Positions 1 through 8,564 of a stretch of DNA of 64,000 nucleotides are shown in pieces. The notes beneath the pieces were generated by a model. That model was not told where the DNA came from and ran no database searches. It saw only the letters and a program-made list of their open reading frames with translations. The first letter of the stretch is position 1. Each line of letters opens with the position of its first letter. The translations under genes were made by a program, and so were the position numbers. This DNA comes from Kaistia hirudinis (GTDB lineage Bacteria; Pseudomonadota; Alphaproteobacteria; Rhizobiales; Kaistiaceae), in assembly GCF_014196455.1 (NCBI RefSeq), contig NZ_JACIDS010000001.1, forward strand, positions 806,001-870,000, given 5' to 3'.

Positions 1-215
1 ACGACATCGATCCGCTCGGCGGCGCCGGGCTCGCTCGCCGCGGCCTCACGGATCATCGCGACGCGTTCCTCAAAGGTGAACAGCGGCGTCTTGCCAGGAT
101 GAACGCCGATCGCCACGATCAGACGGTCAGCGATGGCCAGGGCGGAATGCACCATCTCGACATGGCCGTTGGTCGGCGGATCGAAAGATCCGGGGAAGAA
201 GGCGATGCGAGTCAT
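1..215 (-). CDS. coaD: Phosphopantetheine adenylyltransferase, N-terminal part (runs off the window)
   Basis: This is the penultimate enzyme of coenzyme A synthesis, which joins ATP and 4'-phosphopantetheine to give dephospho-CoA in the cytoplasm. Only the first 71 residues are present. The start is the ATG at 215. The protein opens with the nucleotidyltransferase signature [12 protein letters not shown], with the T/HxxH-type ATP-binding pattern, and continues into the Rossmann-fold stretch [15 protein letters not shown] typical of bacterial CoaD. In Rhizobiales coaD commonly lies downstream of gyrA, as it would here on the minus strand. The C-terminal substrate-binding half lies outside the window. 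Confidence 0.93.
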   Translation of the reverse strand, partial: MTRIAFFPGSFDPPTNGHVEMVHSALAIADRLIVAIGVHPGKTPLFTFEERVAMIREAAASEPGAAERIDV

Positions 216-402
216 GCCGGATGTAAACGCCGTATCGCGAAAGTGTTACCGGACGCCGGTTGGAATCTTGGGGGAACCAACTGGCAGGAAAGGCATTGAT
301 TAACCACCTGAACAAGTAGTGGACGGCGCGTTGTGATGCCGTTCATAGCCGTTAAAGCAGTTTGTGTCCAAGTTCAATCCGAACAAGACACGGAGTTCGG
401 TC

Positions 403-630
403 ATGACCACGTGGTTTCATGCAGCGATCCTGGCGACTGGTGTCGTAGCGACGGCCGCGGTCGGACTGGCCAGCGCGAGCGCCTACAAGGACGAGCACTT
501 CCCGCTGGCCCAGAAGACCGACCGTCTGGCCTATGTCGCGAGCAGCGCCGCCTCGAATGAAATAACCATCGAGAAACGTATCGACGGTATCTCGATCCTG
601 ACCCGCGTACCGACACCGGTCGCGGACTGA
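403..630 (+). CDS. Small exported protein of unknown function (75 aa)
   Basis: I do not recognise the family. The chosen ATG at 403 has a GGAG ribosome-binding site seven bases upstream; an in-frame GTG at 364 would add 13 residues that look uncoded. Residues 5-27 form a hydrophobic, alanine-rich signal peptide (HAAILATGVVATAAVG) with a probable AxA-type cleavage site near SASA, leaving a mature chain of about 50 mostly polar residues without cysteines. It stands alone between divergent and convergent neighbours and is followed directly by a strong terminator, which supports a separate transcript. Export is inferred; no function is claimed. Confidence 0.6.
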   Translation: MTTWFHAAILATGVVATAAVGLASASAYKDEHFPLAQKTDRLAYVASSAASNEITIEKRIDGISILTRVPTPVAD

Positions 631-659
631 CCTCAAGACCCCACCCCCTCGACCTCCAA

Positions 660-686
660 GCGCCGGCCTCTGGCCGGCGCTTTTTT
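660..686 (+). terminator. Rho-independent terminator
   Basis: A perfect 9-bp GC stem (660-668 with 672-680, 3-nt loop) is followed by six T residues. It lies 30 bases after the small exported protein gene and faces the convergent GFA-domain gene. Confidence 0.9.
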
Positions 687-763
687 ATTGGCACCGCCAT
701 CCTTCGGATGCCCATAAGCCTGAAAGCGTGTGCTTTCGCATGCCGGTCTTCGAAGCAGCCCGC

Positions 764-1156
764 CTAGTCTTCGAAGCGCCCGGCGCCTTCCCGATCGCGC
801 TCATAGTGCCGTGCCAGCTCGAATGGCGGCAGCCAGGATTCCCGGCGGATAGTCCAGTTCTCATAGGTGGGCGCAAGCTGGTTCGGGGCATCGAGCGAAC
901 CGAGATTGACCTCGATCTCGTCATCGGAACGCGAGAACACCGAGGAGCCGCAGCGAGGGCAGAAGAACCGACCTGCATAATCCCGCGTCTCGCCGGCGAT
1001 CGTCACCGCATCCTCAGGGAAGATCGCCGAAGCGTGGAACAGCGCCCCATGATGCTTGCGGCAATCGAGACAATGGCAGAGACCGACCCGATAGGGGCGT
1101 CCGGATGCCACAACGCGGACGTTGCCGCACACGCAGCCGCCTTCGAATCGATCCAC
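764..1156 (-). CDS. GFA-domain (CENP-V/GFA fold) zinc protein
   Basis: This 130-residue protein has the cysteine pattern of the glutathione-dependent formaldehyde-activating (GFA) fold: GGCVCGNVR at residues 7-14, CHCLDCRK near 27-33, and a CPRC knuckle near 66-69. These cysteines bind structural and catalytic zinc in the family. The start is a GTG at 1156. It lies four bases after the gyrA stop on the same strand, so it is probably co-transcribed as the last gene of that unit. Many GFA-domain proteins do not act on S-hydroxymethylglutathione, and the substrate here is unknown. Confidence 0.85.
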   Translation of the reverse strand: MDRFEGGCVCGNVRVVASGRPYRVGLCHCLDCRKHHGALFHASAIFPEDAVTIAGETRDYAGRFFCPRCGSSVFSRSDDEIEVNLGSLDAPNQLAPTYENWTIRRESWLPPFELARHYERDREGAGRFED

Positions 1157-1160
1157 GCCC

Positions 1161-3914
1161 CTACCCTTCCGCGCCCGCCTCGCCCTCGGTCTCCGCCTCG
1201 CTCAGCCGATCGACCGACACGACCTTCTCGCCCTCGTTGGTATCGAAGACGATCACGCCCTGCGAGCCGCGGCTGACGATGCGGACCGGCTTGTCGCCAC
1301 CCACCGGCATGCGGATCGTCTGGCCACCATCGGTGACCAGCATGATCTGGTCGCTATCCTCGACCGGGAACGACGCGACGAGGCGGCCATTGCGCTCATT
1401 GACCGCCATGGCGACGATGCCCTTGCCGCCGCGATTGGTGATCCGGTACTCGAACGACGAGGTCCGCTTGCCGTAGCCATTCTCGGAAATCGTGAGCACG
1501 AACTGCTCGGCGAGGCTCATGGCGATGTAGCGATCCTGCGGCAACTGCTCGTTGCCGCTGACGGCCTCGGCATCGCTCTCGACGCCGGCTTCCTCTGTCT
1601 CGGCCTCGCCGCGCACCGCACGGCTCATCTTGAGATAGGCCGAGCGTTCGTCGCCGGAGGCATCGAAATGGCGCAGGATCGCCATCGAGATGACCTCGTC
1701 GCCCTCAGCGAGCTGGATACCACGCACGCCCGTCGAATCGCGGCCCTTGAAGACGCGCACGTCGGTGGTCGCGAAGCGGATGCACTGGCCGGCCGCCGTG
1801 GTCAGCAGCACGTCGTCGCTTTCCGAGCAGAGCTGGACGTCGACGATCGCGTCGCCCTCCTCGTCGAACTTCATCGCAATCTTGCCATTGCGGTTGACGT
1901 TGACGAAGTCGGACAGCTTGTTGCGGCGGACCGTGCCGCGCGTCGTCGCGAACATGACGTCGAGCGTCGACCAGCTCTCCTCGTCCTCGGGCAGGAGGAG
2001 GATCGAGGTGATGCGCTCGCCATCCTGCAGCGGCAGCAGGTTGTTCAAGAACTTGCCGCGGGCCTGCGGCGCCGCGAGCGGCAGCCGCCAGACCTTCATC
2101 TTGTAGGCGATGCCGCGCGAGGAGAAGAACACGACAGGCGTGTGGGTGTTTGTCACGAAGAGGCGCGTGACGAAATCCTCCTCCTTCGTCGCCATGCCGG
2201 CGCGGCCCTTGCCGCCGCGATGCTGGGCGCGATAGGTCGCGAGCGGCACGCGCTTGATGTAGCCCTCATGGCTGACCGTGACGACCATGTCCTCGCGCTG
2301 GATCAGGTCCTCGTCCTCGAAATCGGCACCGCCGTCGAGGATCTCGGTCTTGCGCGGGGTCGCGAACTCGTCGCGCACGGCGACCAGCTCGTCATGGATG
2401 ATCGCGACGATGCGGGCGCGGGAGCGCAGGATCTCGAGATAATCGGCGATCTCGATGCCGAGCTTTGTGAGCTCGTCCGCGATTTCCTCGCGTCCGAGCG
2501 CGGTCAGACGCTGCAGGCGCAGATCGAGGATCGCGCGCGCCTGCGTATCGGAGAGCTGGTAGGTGCCATCCGCCGCCAGCTTGTGCCGCGGATCGTCGAT
2601 CAGCGCGACGAGCGGGGCGATATCGGCCGCCGGCCAGTGCCGCGCCATCAACTGCTCGCGCGCGGTGCCCGGATCGGGCGCATGGCGGATCAGATAGATG
2701 ACCTCGTCGATATTGGCGACGGCGATGCCGAGGCCGACCAACACATGCGCGCGGTCGCGCGCCTTGTTGAGCAGGAAGCGGGTGCGCCGCGCGACCACTT
2801 CCTCGCGGAAGTTCACGAAGGCCTGGATCAGGTCCTTCAGATTCATCAGCTGCGGACGGCCGCCCGTGAGCGCGACCATGTTGACGCCAAACGACGTCTG
2901 CAGCGGCGAGAAGCGGTACACCTGGTTCAGGACGACATCGGCGACGGCATCGCGCTTCAGCTCGATCACGACGCGCATGCCCTGGCGGTCGCTCTCGTCG
3001 CGGATGTCGGCGATGCCCTCGATGCGCTTGTCGCGAACCAGCTCCGCGATCTTCTCGATCATCGTCGCCTTGTTCACCTGATACGGGATCTCGGTGATGA
3101 TGAGCGCCTCGCGCTCCTTGCGGATCGTCTCGACCGCCACCTTGCCACGCATCAGGATCGAGCCGCGGCCTTCCGAATACGCCGCACGAATGCCGGCGCG
3201 TCCGAGAATGAGGCCACCGGTCGGGAAATCCGGCCCCGGAATGATCTCCATCAGATCCTCGATCGAGATCGACGGATCCTTCAGATAGGCGATGCAGCCG
3301 TCGATCACCTCGCCGAGATTGTGCGAGGGGATGTTGGTCGCCATGCCGACGGCGATGCCGCCCGCGCCATTGACGAGGAGGTTCGGGAACCGCGCCGGGA
3401 GGACGACGGGCTCGCGCTCGGAGCCGTCATAGTTCTCCTGGAAGTCGACCGTGTCCTTGTCGATATCGTCGAGCAGCGAGCGAGACGACTTCGCGAGGCG
3501 CACCTCGGTGTATCGCATCGCGGCCGGGCTATCGCCGTCGACCGAGCCGAAATTGCCCTGGCCGTCGACCAGCATGACGCGCATGGAAAAATCCTGCGCC
3601 ATGCGGACGAGTGCGAAATAGACCGACTGGTCGCCATGCGGATGGTACTTACCGATGACATCGCCGACGACGCGGGCCGATTTGCGATACGGCTTGTTCC
3701 AGTCGTAGCCGTTCTCGTTCATCGAATGCAGGATGCGGCGGTGAACGGGCTTCAGCCCGTCGCGCGCATCGGGCAGCGCGCGGCTCACGATCACGCTCAT
3801 CGCGTAATCGAGATAGCTCCGCTTCATCTCTTCGGTGATCGAGATGCCTTCAAACTCAGGGGGCCGGCCGTCACCCGCACCATCGGGGCGAGGCGGCTCG
3901 TTGATATCGGACAA
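1161..3914 (-). CDS. gyrA: DNA gyrase subunit A
   Basis: GyrA is the breakage-reunion subunit of DNA gyrase, acting with GyrB to introduce negative supercoils. The protein is 917 residues. The catalytic tyrosine is Y135 in [10 protein letters not shown], and the winged-helix motif [11 protein letters not shown] and the C-terminal DNA-wrapping beta-pinwheel (GyrA-box-like QRGGKG and related repeats) are present. The only start near the expected position is a TTG at 3914; the next in-frame ATG is residue 30, inside conserved sequence. The quinolone-resistance region reads [11 protein letters not shown], so the positions equal to E. coli Ser83 and Asp87 are Gln96 and Phe100. The acidic tail (GEAGAEG) is usual for the family. 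Confidence 0.97.
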   Translation of the reverse strand: MSDINEPPRPDGAGDGRPPEFEGISITEEMKRSYLDYAMSVIVSRALPDARDGLKPVHRRILHSMNENGYDWNKPYRKSARVVGDVIGKYHPHGDQSVYFALVRMAQDFSMRVMLVDGQGNFGSVDGDSPAAMRYTEVRLAKSSRSLLDDIDKDTVDFQENYDGSEREPVVLPARFPNLLVNGAGGIAVGMATNIPSHNLGEVIDGCIAYLKDPSISIEDLMEIIPGPDFPTGGLILGRAGIRAAYSEGRGSILMRGKVAVETIRKEREALIITEIPYQVNKATMIEKIAELVRDKRIEGIADIRDESDRQGMRVVIELKRDAVADVVLNQVYRFSPLQTSFGVNMVALTGGRPQLMNLKDLIQAFVNFREEVVARRTRFLLNKARDRAHVLVGLGIAVANIDEVIYLIRHAPDPGTAREQLMARHWPAADIAPLVALIDDPRHKLAADGTYQLSDTQARAILDLRLQRLTALGREEIADELTKLGIEIADYLEILRSRARIVAIIHDELVAVRDEFATPRKTEILDGGADFEDEDLIQREDMVVTVSHEGYIKRVPLATYRAQHRGGKGRAGMATKEEDFVTRLFVTNTHTPVVFFSSRGIAYKMKVWRLPLAAPQARGKFLNNLLPLQDGERITSILLLPEDEESWSTLDVMFATTRGTVRRNKLSDFVNVNRNGKIAMKFDEEGDAIVDVQLCSESDDVLLTTAAGQCIRFATTDVRVFKGRDSTGVRGIQLAEGDEVISMAILRHFDASGDERSAYLKMSRAVRGEAETEEAGVESDAEAVSGNEQLPQDRYIAMSLAEQFVLTISENGYGKRTSSFEYRITNRGGKGIVAMAVNERNGRLVASFPVEDSDQIMLVTDGGQTIRMPVGGDKPVRIVSRGSQGVIVFDTNEGEKVVSVDRLSEAETEGEAGAEG

Positions 3915-4176
3915 GGGGTGTTCCGGAATCAGTTTCGATTGGTCGCCATCATAAGGATGGCATTGTGGCGGTTCAAGGAAACCCGGCGGCCGACGCCCTC
4001 AAAGGGTCGCAAATCGGCTTCTTTCCGCGCTTTTCCCGCCGGCGAAAGACCCCGGCGCTGCGCATGCGACCGGACAAGTGGCAATTTGCGCTATCCGATG
4101 TGATCGTCCTCCACGATAAAGTCCCACGCTCGCTGCCGACAGGTGAGCGATTCGCCTTTGACGATGCGCGCCACCG

Positions 4177-5601
4177 ATGCTCTTTTCCTCCCCTGAATTC
4201 ATCTTTCTTTTCCTGCCGGCAACTCTTGCCGTCACGTTCCTTGTCGGGCGCTATTCCGACCAGGGCGCGAAGCTCTTTCTCATCCTCGCATCCGCGGTTT
4301 TCTATATCGTCTCGGGCCCGGAGGACCTCGTCGTCCTCGCCCTCGCCCTCGTCGCGAATTTCTCGCTCGCCCTCGCGATCGAACGTGGCCATTACACGCG
4401 GCTCCTGCTCACGATCGGCATCACGCTCGACGTTCTGATCCTCGGCTATTTCAAATATTTCGACTTCGTCACCGATACGATCAACTCGGCGTTCGGCCAT
4501 GAGGTGTCGCATGGCGAGTTCCGCCATCTGCCGCTTGCCATCTCCTTCTTTACGTTCCAGCAGATCGCGTTCCTGGTCGACGTGGCGCGGAAGCGCATCC
4601 GCCGGCCAAACCTCGTCAACTACATCTTCTTCCTGTTCTTCTTCCCGCATCTGATCGCCGGTCCGATCACCAGCTATCTGCCAATCAGCCGGCAGATCGA
4701 GCTGAAGCGCGTCTTCACACCACGCGTGCGCAATCTCTGCTTCGGCCTGGCGCTGTTTTCTGTCGGTTTCGCCAAGAAGGTTACGCTCGCCGATCCGCTG
4801 GGCGCCTACATCATCCCGTTCTTCGACAAGCAGTCGGAACTCGGCTTCCTCACGGCCTGGCTCGCCGCCTTCGCCTATTCGTTCCAGATCTATTTTGATT
4901 TCTCGGGCTATAGCGACATGGCCATCGGCCTCGGCATGATGTTCAACATCCGCCTGCCGCTCAATTTCGCCTCGCCCTACAAATCCTTCTCGATCCAGGA
5001 ATTCTGGCGGCGCTGGCACATCACATTGTCGAACTGGCTGCGGAACTATCTCTACATTCCGCTTGGCGGAAACCGGCATGGCACCGGCCGAACCTATGCC
5101 AATCTGATCCTGACCATGGTGATCGGCGGCATCTGGCACGGCGCGGGCTGGGGCTTCGTGCTCTGGGGCCTGGCGCATGGCGTCGGGCTCGCCGTCAATC
5201 GCTGGTATGGACGCTCCGGCCTGCCGAGCCTGCCGCGCTGGTTCGCCTGGCTGCTGACCTTCCTGTTCGTCACCGCCGTCTGGGTTCTTTTCCGGTCGAC
5301 GACCCTCGCCGGCGCGCTCACCCAGCTTCAGGTCATGGCCAACCCGCTCACCGCCCTGACGGACAGCTATCGCCCGTTTGCACGCCCGGCCGAACTCAAC
5401 CGCATGCTCGTCCTCGTCGGCATTTCCGGCGCGATCGCGTTGCTCGGACCGCCGGCCTACCGGATCGCCCGGGCGACGATCGGCCCGAACCATGGACTGG
5501 CGCTGCGAACCGCGCTCTATTGCGGCGCCCTGTTCGCTCTGGCCCTGATCGGCCTCACAGGCGGAACATCGAAGAATGCCTTCATCTATTTCCGCTTCTA
5601 G
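4177..5601 (+). CDS. MBOAT-family membrane O-acyltransferase (AlgI-like)
   Basis: This is a 474-residue polytopic membrane protein of the membrane-bound O-acyltransferase family, which moves acyl groups (often acetyl) across the inner membrane onto extracellular polysaccharides. The family signatures are clear: PHLIAGPIT, the FSGYSDMAIGLG segment, FWRRWHITLSNWLRNYLYIPLGG and the catalytic-His segment GGIWHGAGWGFVLWG. It starts with the usual MLFSSPEFIFLFLP; no strong ribosome-binding site is visible. Its last 26 bases overlap the next gene, an SGNH-like partner, which is the typical two-component arrangement. The polymer acetylated is not known, and no exopolysaccharide cluster is next to it. 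Confidence 0.92.
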   Translation: MLFSSPEFIFLFLPATLAVTFLVGRYSDQGAKLFLILASAVFYIVSGPEDLVVLALALVANFSLALAIERGHYTRLLLTIGITLDVLILGYFKYFDFVTDTINSAFGHEVSHGEFRHLPLAISFFTFQQIAFLVDVARKRIRRPNLVNYIFFLFFFPHLIAGPITSYLPISRQIELKRVFTPRVRNLCFGLALFSVGFAKKVTLADPLGAYIIPFFDKQSELGFLTAWLAAFAYSFQIYFDFSGYSDMAIGLGMMFNIRLPLNFASPYKSFSIQEFWRRWHITLSNWLRNYLYIPLGGNRHGTGRTYANLILTMVIGGIWHGAGWGFVLWGLAHGVGLAVNRWYGRSGLPSLPRWFAWLLTFLFVTAVWVLFRSTTLAGALTQLQVMANPLTALTDSYRPFARPAELNRMLVLVGISGAIALLGPPAYRIARATIGPNHGLALRTALYCGALFALALIGLTGGTSKNAFIYFRF

Positions 5602-7060
5602 CAGCCGGCAGGCGATCCGCGACGGCCTGACGACGCGGGCACGGCGCGCCATCGCGATGATGGCGCTCGGCGCCGTGCTGGCCCTGCTGGCCTATGCGGG
5701 CCTCGTCGTCCTCCAGATGGGAAGCTGGGCAGGCGCCGAATGGTGGCTGAGGGACATCACCGAGCTCCGCCGGATGCTCTACAAGGAGCGTCTGGCCGCC
5801 CTGCCGCCGGACCAGCCCAAAGTGGTGATGTTCGCCGGCTCCGCCTCTCTTTTCGGTGCCAACACCCCGGTCATCGCCGAAGAATCCGGACTTCCCTTCC
5901 TGAATTTCGGCCAGCATGCCGGCCTCGACATCGATCTCATCGCCCTCAGCGCGAGCGATTTCATCCAGGCCGGCGACAAGGTAGTGGCGCCCTTTGAATT
6001 CGAGCTCTATGCCCGCGACAAGCCGTCAGAGCTCACGCCCGCGAATTTTCTCGCGATCTATTATCGCTACGCCGCGCCGCTTCCGCTGGCGCGAGATATC
6101 GAAATTCTCAAGGCGACTTCACCGTTTCGCATTTTCGAGGGCCTCAAGGACGCGCTGCGCTATCGCCTGTCCGGCGTTCGATCTTATCCGGTGCGCGAGG
6201 GAGAAGCGCTTCGGCAGGCGTGGCATGAGGAATCTGCGGATCCCGAGGCAGCCCCTCAATGGCCCTACAGCATTTCGTCTGTCTCACCGGACGGAGATCT
6301 GATCGTACCGGAGAACACGCCCGCCTCCCGGCTCGCCGGCCTCTCGAAGCTGACGACCCCCAATAGTGCAAGCATCTCGCCGTTCGCGCTGCGCCAGCTC
6401 ACCGGCTGGCAACGCTTCATCGATGCGCGCGGCGCCCATTTGTACATGACCTGGCCCGTCATCGTGGAGGACGACCACGGCACGATCTTCACGCCGGAAT
6501 ACTGGCAGACCCTGATCGACCTCGCGCGCCGCGCCGACGCGGAGGGATTCCCGATCCATTGCGACCCGATCTCCATGATCGTGCCACGCCAATATCGCTA
6601 CGACACGGTCTATCATGTGAACGTCAAGGGTCAGTTCCTCTATTCGAAGGCGCTTGGCGCCTGCATCAGGAGCATCGCCGATGAGCCGTTCGATTTCGCG
6701 CATGCCGACCCCGAGGAACTGGCCAAACGCGCCCGCGAACGGGTCGACAGCCTGCGCCAGCCCGTCGCCCCGTTCCTGCTGCCCTATGAGCGAAACCTCG
6801 ATCGCCTCGCCACCCTCGCCGCAACGCTCGCCGCGGACAAGGCCGCGAACGGCGCCTTCCCGGCAGAGCTTTCCTCGGGCTCCGACCTGCCGGACATCTG
6901 GTATCGCAGCGACGGGCGCGACTACAAACTGCTGATCGAGGACCCGGAAGAGTGCTACACGGTGGCGATGGCCATGCCGGAGCGTGCCGATCCGGTCCGC
7001 AGCAAGGATGGCCGTTGCGCCGCCTATGGCTATTGGAGCGCAGGCGCGAAAGACTGGTAG
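5576..7060 (+). CDS. Membrane-anchored SGNH-like protein, partner of the MBOAT
   Basis: This 494-residue protein has an N-terminal membrane anchor at about residues 24-46 and a large periplasmic part. Near residues 85-97 it carries MFAGSASLFGANT, resembling block I of SGNH/AlgX/AlgJ-type acetyltransferases (Gly-x-Ser), and a C-terminal HVNVKGQFLYSKAL segment in the place of the catalytic Asp/His block. It overlaps the MBOAT gene by 26 bases, so the two are translationally coupled. In alginate-type systems the MBOAT carries the acyl group across the membrane and the SGNH protein places it on the polymer. The catalytic triad is not certain from sequence reading alone. Confidence 0.7.
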   Translation: MPSSISASSSRQAIRDGLTTRARRAIAMMALGAVLALLAYAGLVVLQMGSWAGAEWWLRDITELRRMLYKERLAALPPDQPKVVMFAGSASLFGANTPVIAEESGLPFLNFGQHAGLDIDLIALSASDFIQAGDKVVAPFEFELYARDKPSELTPANFLAIYYRYAAPLPLARDIEILKATSPFRIFEGLKDALRYRLSGVRSYPVREGEALRQAWHEESADPEAAPQWPYSISSVSPDGDLIVPENTPASRLAGLSKLTTPNSASISPFALRQLTGWQRFIDARGAHLYMTWPVIVEDDHGTIFTPEYWQTLIDLARRADAEGFPIHCDPISMIVPRQYRYDTVYHVNVKGQFLYSKALGACIRSIADEPFDFAHADPEELAKRARERVDSLRQPVAPFLLPYERNLDRLATLAATLAADKAANGAFPAELSSGSDLPDIWYRSDGRDYKLLIEDPEECYTVAMAMPERADPVRSKDGRCAAYGYWSAGAKDW

Positions 7061-7090
7061 CGGCCGCGACGGGCCTGCGGGGAGCCGTGA

Positions 7091-7741
7091 ATGGCCGACT
7101 ATCTGCTGAACGCGCTGGTGACGCTGTTCGTGACGATGGATCCGATTGGACTCGCGCCGATCTTCGTCGGGCTGACGCGCGGCATGTCGCCGGACCAGCG
7201 GCGCAGCACGGCGATCCGGGCCACGACCACCGCGGCGGCCATCCTGTTCGCGTTCGCGCTGGGCGGCCAGGGCCTGCTCGGCTTCCTCGGCATTTCGCTG
7301 CCGGCCTTCCGCATCGCCGGCGGCCTGCTTCTGTTCTGGATCGCCTTCGAGATGGTGTTCGAGCGCCGCACCAAGCGGAAGCAGGCGAGCGCCGACCGCG
7401 TGATCGAGGAAGACGTCTTCACGCGCGACGACGTGCACCACCTCGCGGTGTTTCCCCTCGCCATACCGCTGATCTCGGGACCGGGCGCCATCTCGGCCAC
7501 GATCCTGACCGCCTCCTCCGCGCCGGGCTTCGTCGGCCTGCTGGGGCTGCTGGCGATCATCCTGCTGCTCATCGGCAGCTGCCTTGCCGTCTTTCTGCTG
7601 GCGGGCCCGCTCGACCGGGCGCTCGGCGATACCGGCCGCATGGTGCTGACGCGGCTGCTCGGCGTGCTGCTCTCCGCCCTCTCGGTGCAGTTCGTCGCCG
7701 ACGGCGTCGTCGCGATCGCGCGGACCGTGTCCGCCCCGTGA
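7091..7741 (+). CDS. MarC-family inner-membrane protein
   Basis: This 216-residue protein has six predicted membrane helices and the MarC-family landmarks: an N-terminal TLFVTMDPIGLAPIF segment (family pattern xDPxGxxPxF) and the central FPLAIPLISGPGAIS motif. The name comes from the E. coli mar locus, but later work found no role in multiple antibiotic resistance, so the function is open. A GGGGAG ribosome-binding site precedes the ATG. The gene follows the SGNH partner by 30 bases and may be read with it. Confidence 0.9.
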   Translation: MADYLLNALVTLFVTMDPIGLAPIFVGLTRGMSPDQRRSTAIRATTTAAAILFAFALGGQGLLGFLGISLPAFRIAGGLLLFWIAFEMVFERRTKRKQASADRVIEEDVFTRDDVHHLAVFPLAIPLISGPGAISATILTASSAPGFVGLLGLLAIILLLIGSCLAVFLLAGPLDRALGDTGRMVLTRLLGVLLSALSVQFVADGVVAIARTVSAP

Positions 7742-7805
7742 TGGTGCATGCGTGCGGTGTTATGATGCGCCTGCCGCCGGACCTCGGCGGCCGGAGGAAA
7801 AGATC

Positions 7806-8126
7806 ATGTTCATCGCACGTTGGCAGATCGACGCCCGTTTCGGCTACAAGCAGCAGGCGATCGAGTTGATGCGCGAGTGGGAGCGCGAGATCGGTCCGAA
7901 GGCAGGGATCGATCCGAGCCGCTCGACGGTGGTGACCGGATCGATCGGCGCGCTCGAGGCGACGATCGAGAACAATATCAGCGTCGAAAGCCTCGCCGAG
8001 CTCGAAGGCTTCTTCCAGAAGATCGGCAACATCCCCGCCCATGCGGAATGGGGCAAGAAGCTTGAGCCGCACGTCGTGTCGGGGACGTCGCGCTGGAACA
8101 TCTTCCGCGTGATCCCGCACAGCTGA
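7806..8126 (+). CDS. Small conserved cytoplasmic protein, probable dimeric alpha/beta-barrel fold
   Basis: The protein has 106 residues. The ATG at 7806 is chosen because a GGAGG site ends eight bases upstream; an earlier in-frame start at 7752 has none. The sequence begins MFIARWQIDARFGYKQQAIELMREWEREIG and ends SRWNIFRVIP. This pattern of two beta-alpha-beta units with a conserved SVESLAELEGFFQKI helix resembles NIPSNAP or ABM-type ferredoxin-like dimers. That fold assignment is an inference. No catalytic residues can be named, and the 3' end converges on the DUF2306 gene. Confidence 0.7.
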   Translation: MFIARWQIDARFGYKQQAIELMREWEREIGPKAGIDPSRSTVVTGSIGALEATIENNISVESLAELEGFFQKIGNIPAHAEWGKKLEPHVVSGTSRWNIFRVIPHS

Positions 8127-8147
8127 GCGACCCGCGCAGCGCCGCGT

Positions 8148-8564
8148 TCACGCTCCCGGCACGGCTGCCGTCCCGAAGACGACCTCATGCATGATGCGGC
8201 CGGGCGCAAGCGTGAACGCGCCTGCAATGCCGAGCGCAGCGACGAAAAGGATGAGCATCGCACGCTGGTGCGCTGCCACGCGGTGGCGGCGGGCGTGCAA
8301 CACTGCGCCCGGCAGCGCCAGCAGGGTCACGATCGAAAGGATATGGATGGGGCTCCAGTCGCCCCATGTCCGGATCGAATGGATGAGGAAGGACGAGCCG
8401 GCGACGACAACCATCAGCGCCACCCAGGCCCAGCCGAAGGCGCGATGCGGGATCGTGCCCTTGGGCGCCGCGATCTGCACCGCACCGAGCACGAAAGCCG
8501 CCATGGCCGCAAAGGCATGGATGCGGATCGCCAGCGGGGCCGCGAGCAGCGGCTCGAGGCTCAC
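8148..8564 (-). CDS. DUF2306 family membrane protein
   Basis: This 138-residue protein has four membrane helices and the DUF2306 features: IRIHAFAAMAAFVLGAVQ, the HRAFGWAWV loop and the HQRAMLILF segment, where the conserved histidines may bind a cofactor. The start is the GTG at 8564, whose last two bases form part of the stop of the upstream TPR/glycosyltransferase gene (GTGA overlap), a strong sign of translational coupling. The longer open frame to 8720 is antisense-like arginine-rich sequence and is rejected. The function of DUF2306 is not established. Confidence 0.8.
   Translation of the reverse strand: MSLEPLLAAPLAIRIHAFAAMAAFVLGAVQIAAPKGTIPHRAFGWAWVALMVVVAGSSFLIHSIRTWGDWSPIHILSIVTLLALPGAVLHARRHRVAAHQRAMLILFVAALGIAGAFTLAPGRIMHEVVFGTAAVPGA

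Noticed and set aside
1122-4103. 993-codon open frame on the plus strand opposite gyrA
   Set aside because: Arginine/alanine/aspartate-rich shadow caused by high third-position GC; no domain recognisable, while the minus strand encodes GyrA.
3973-5652. 559-codon open frame opposite the MBOAT gene
   Set aside because: Shadow frame; the MBOAT motifs on the plus strand are unmistakable.
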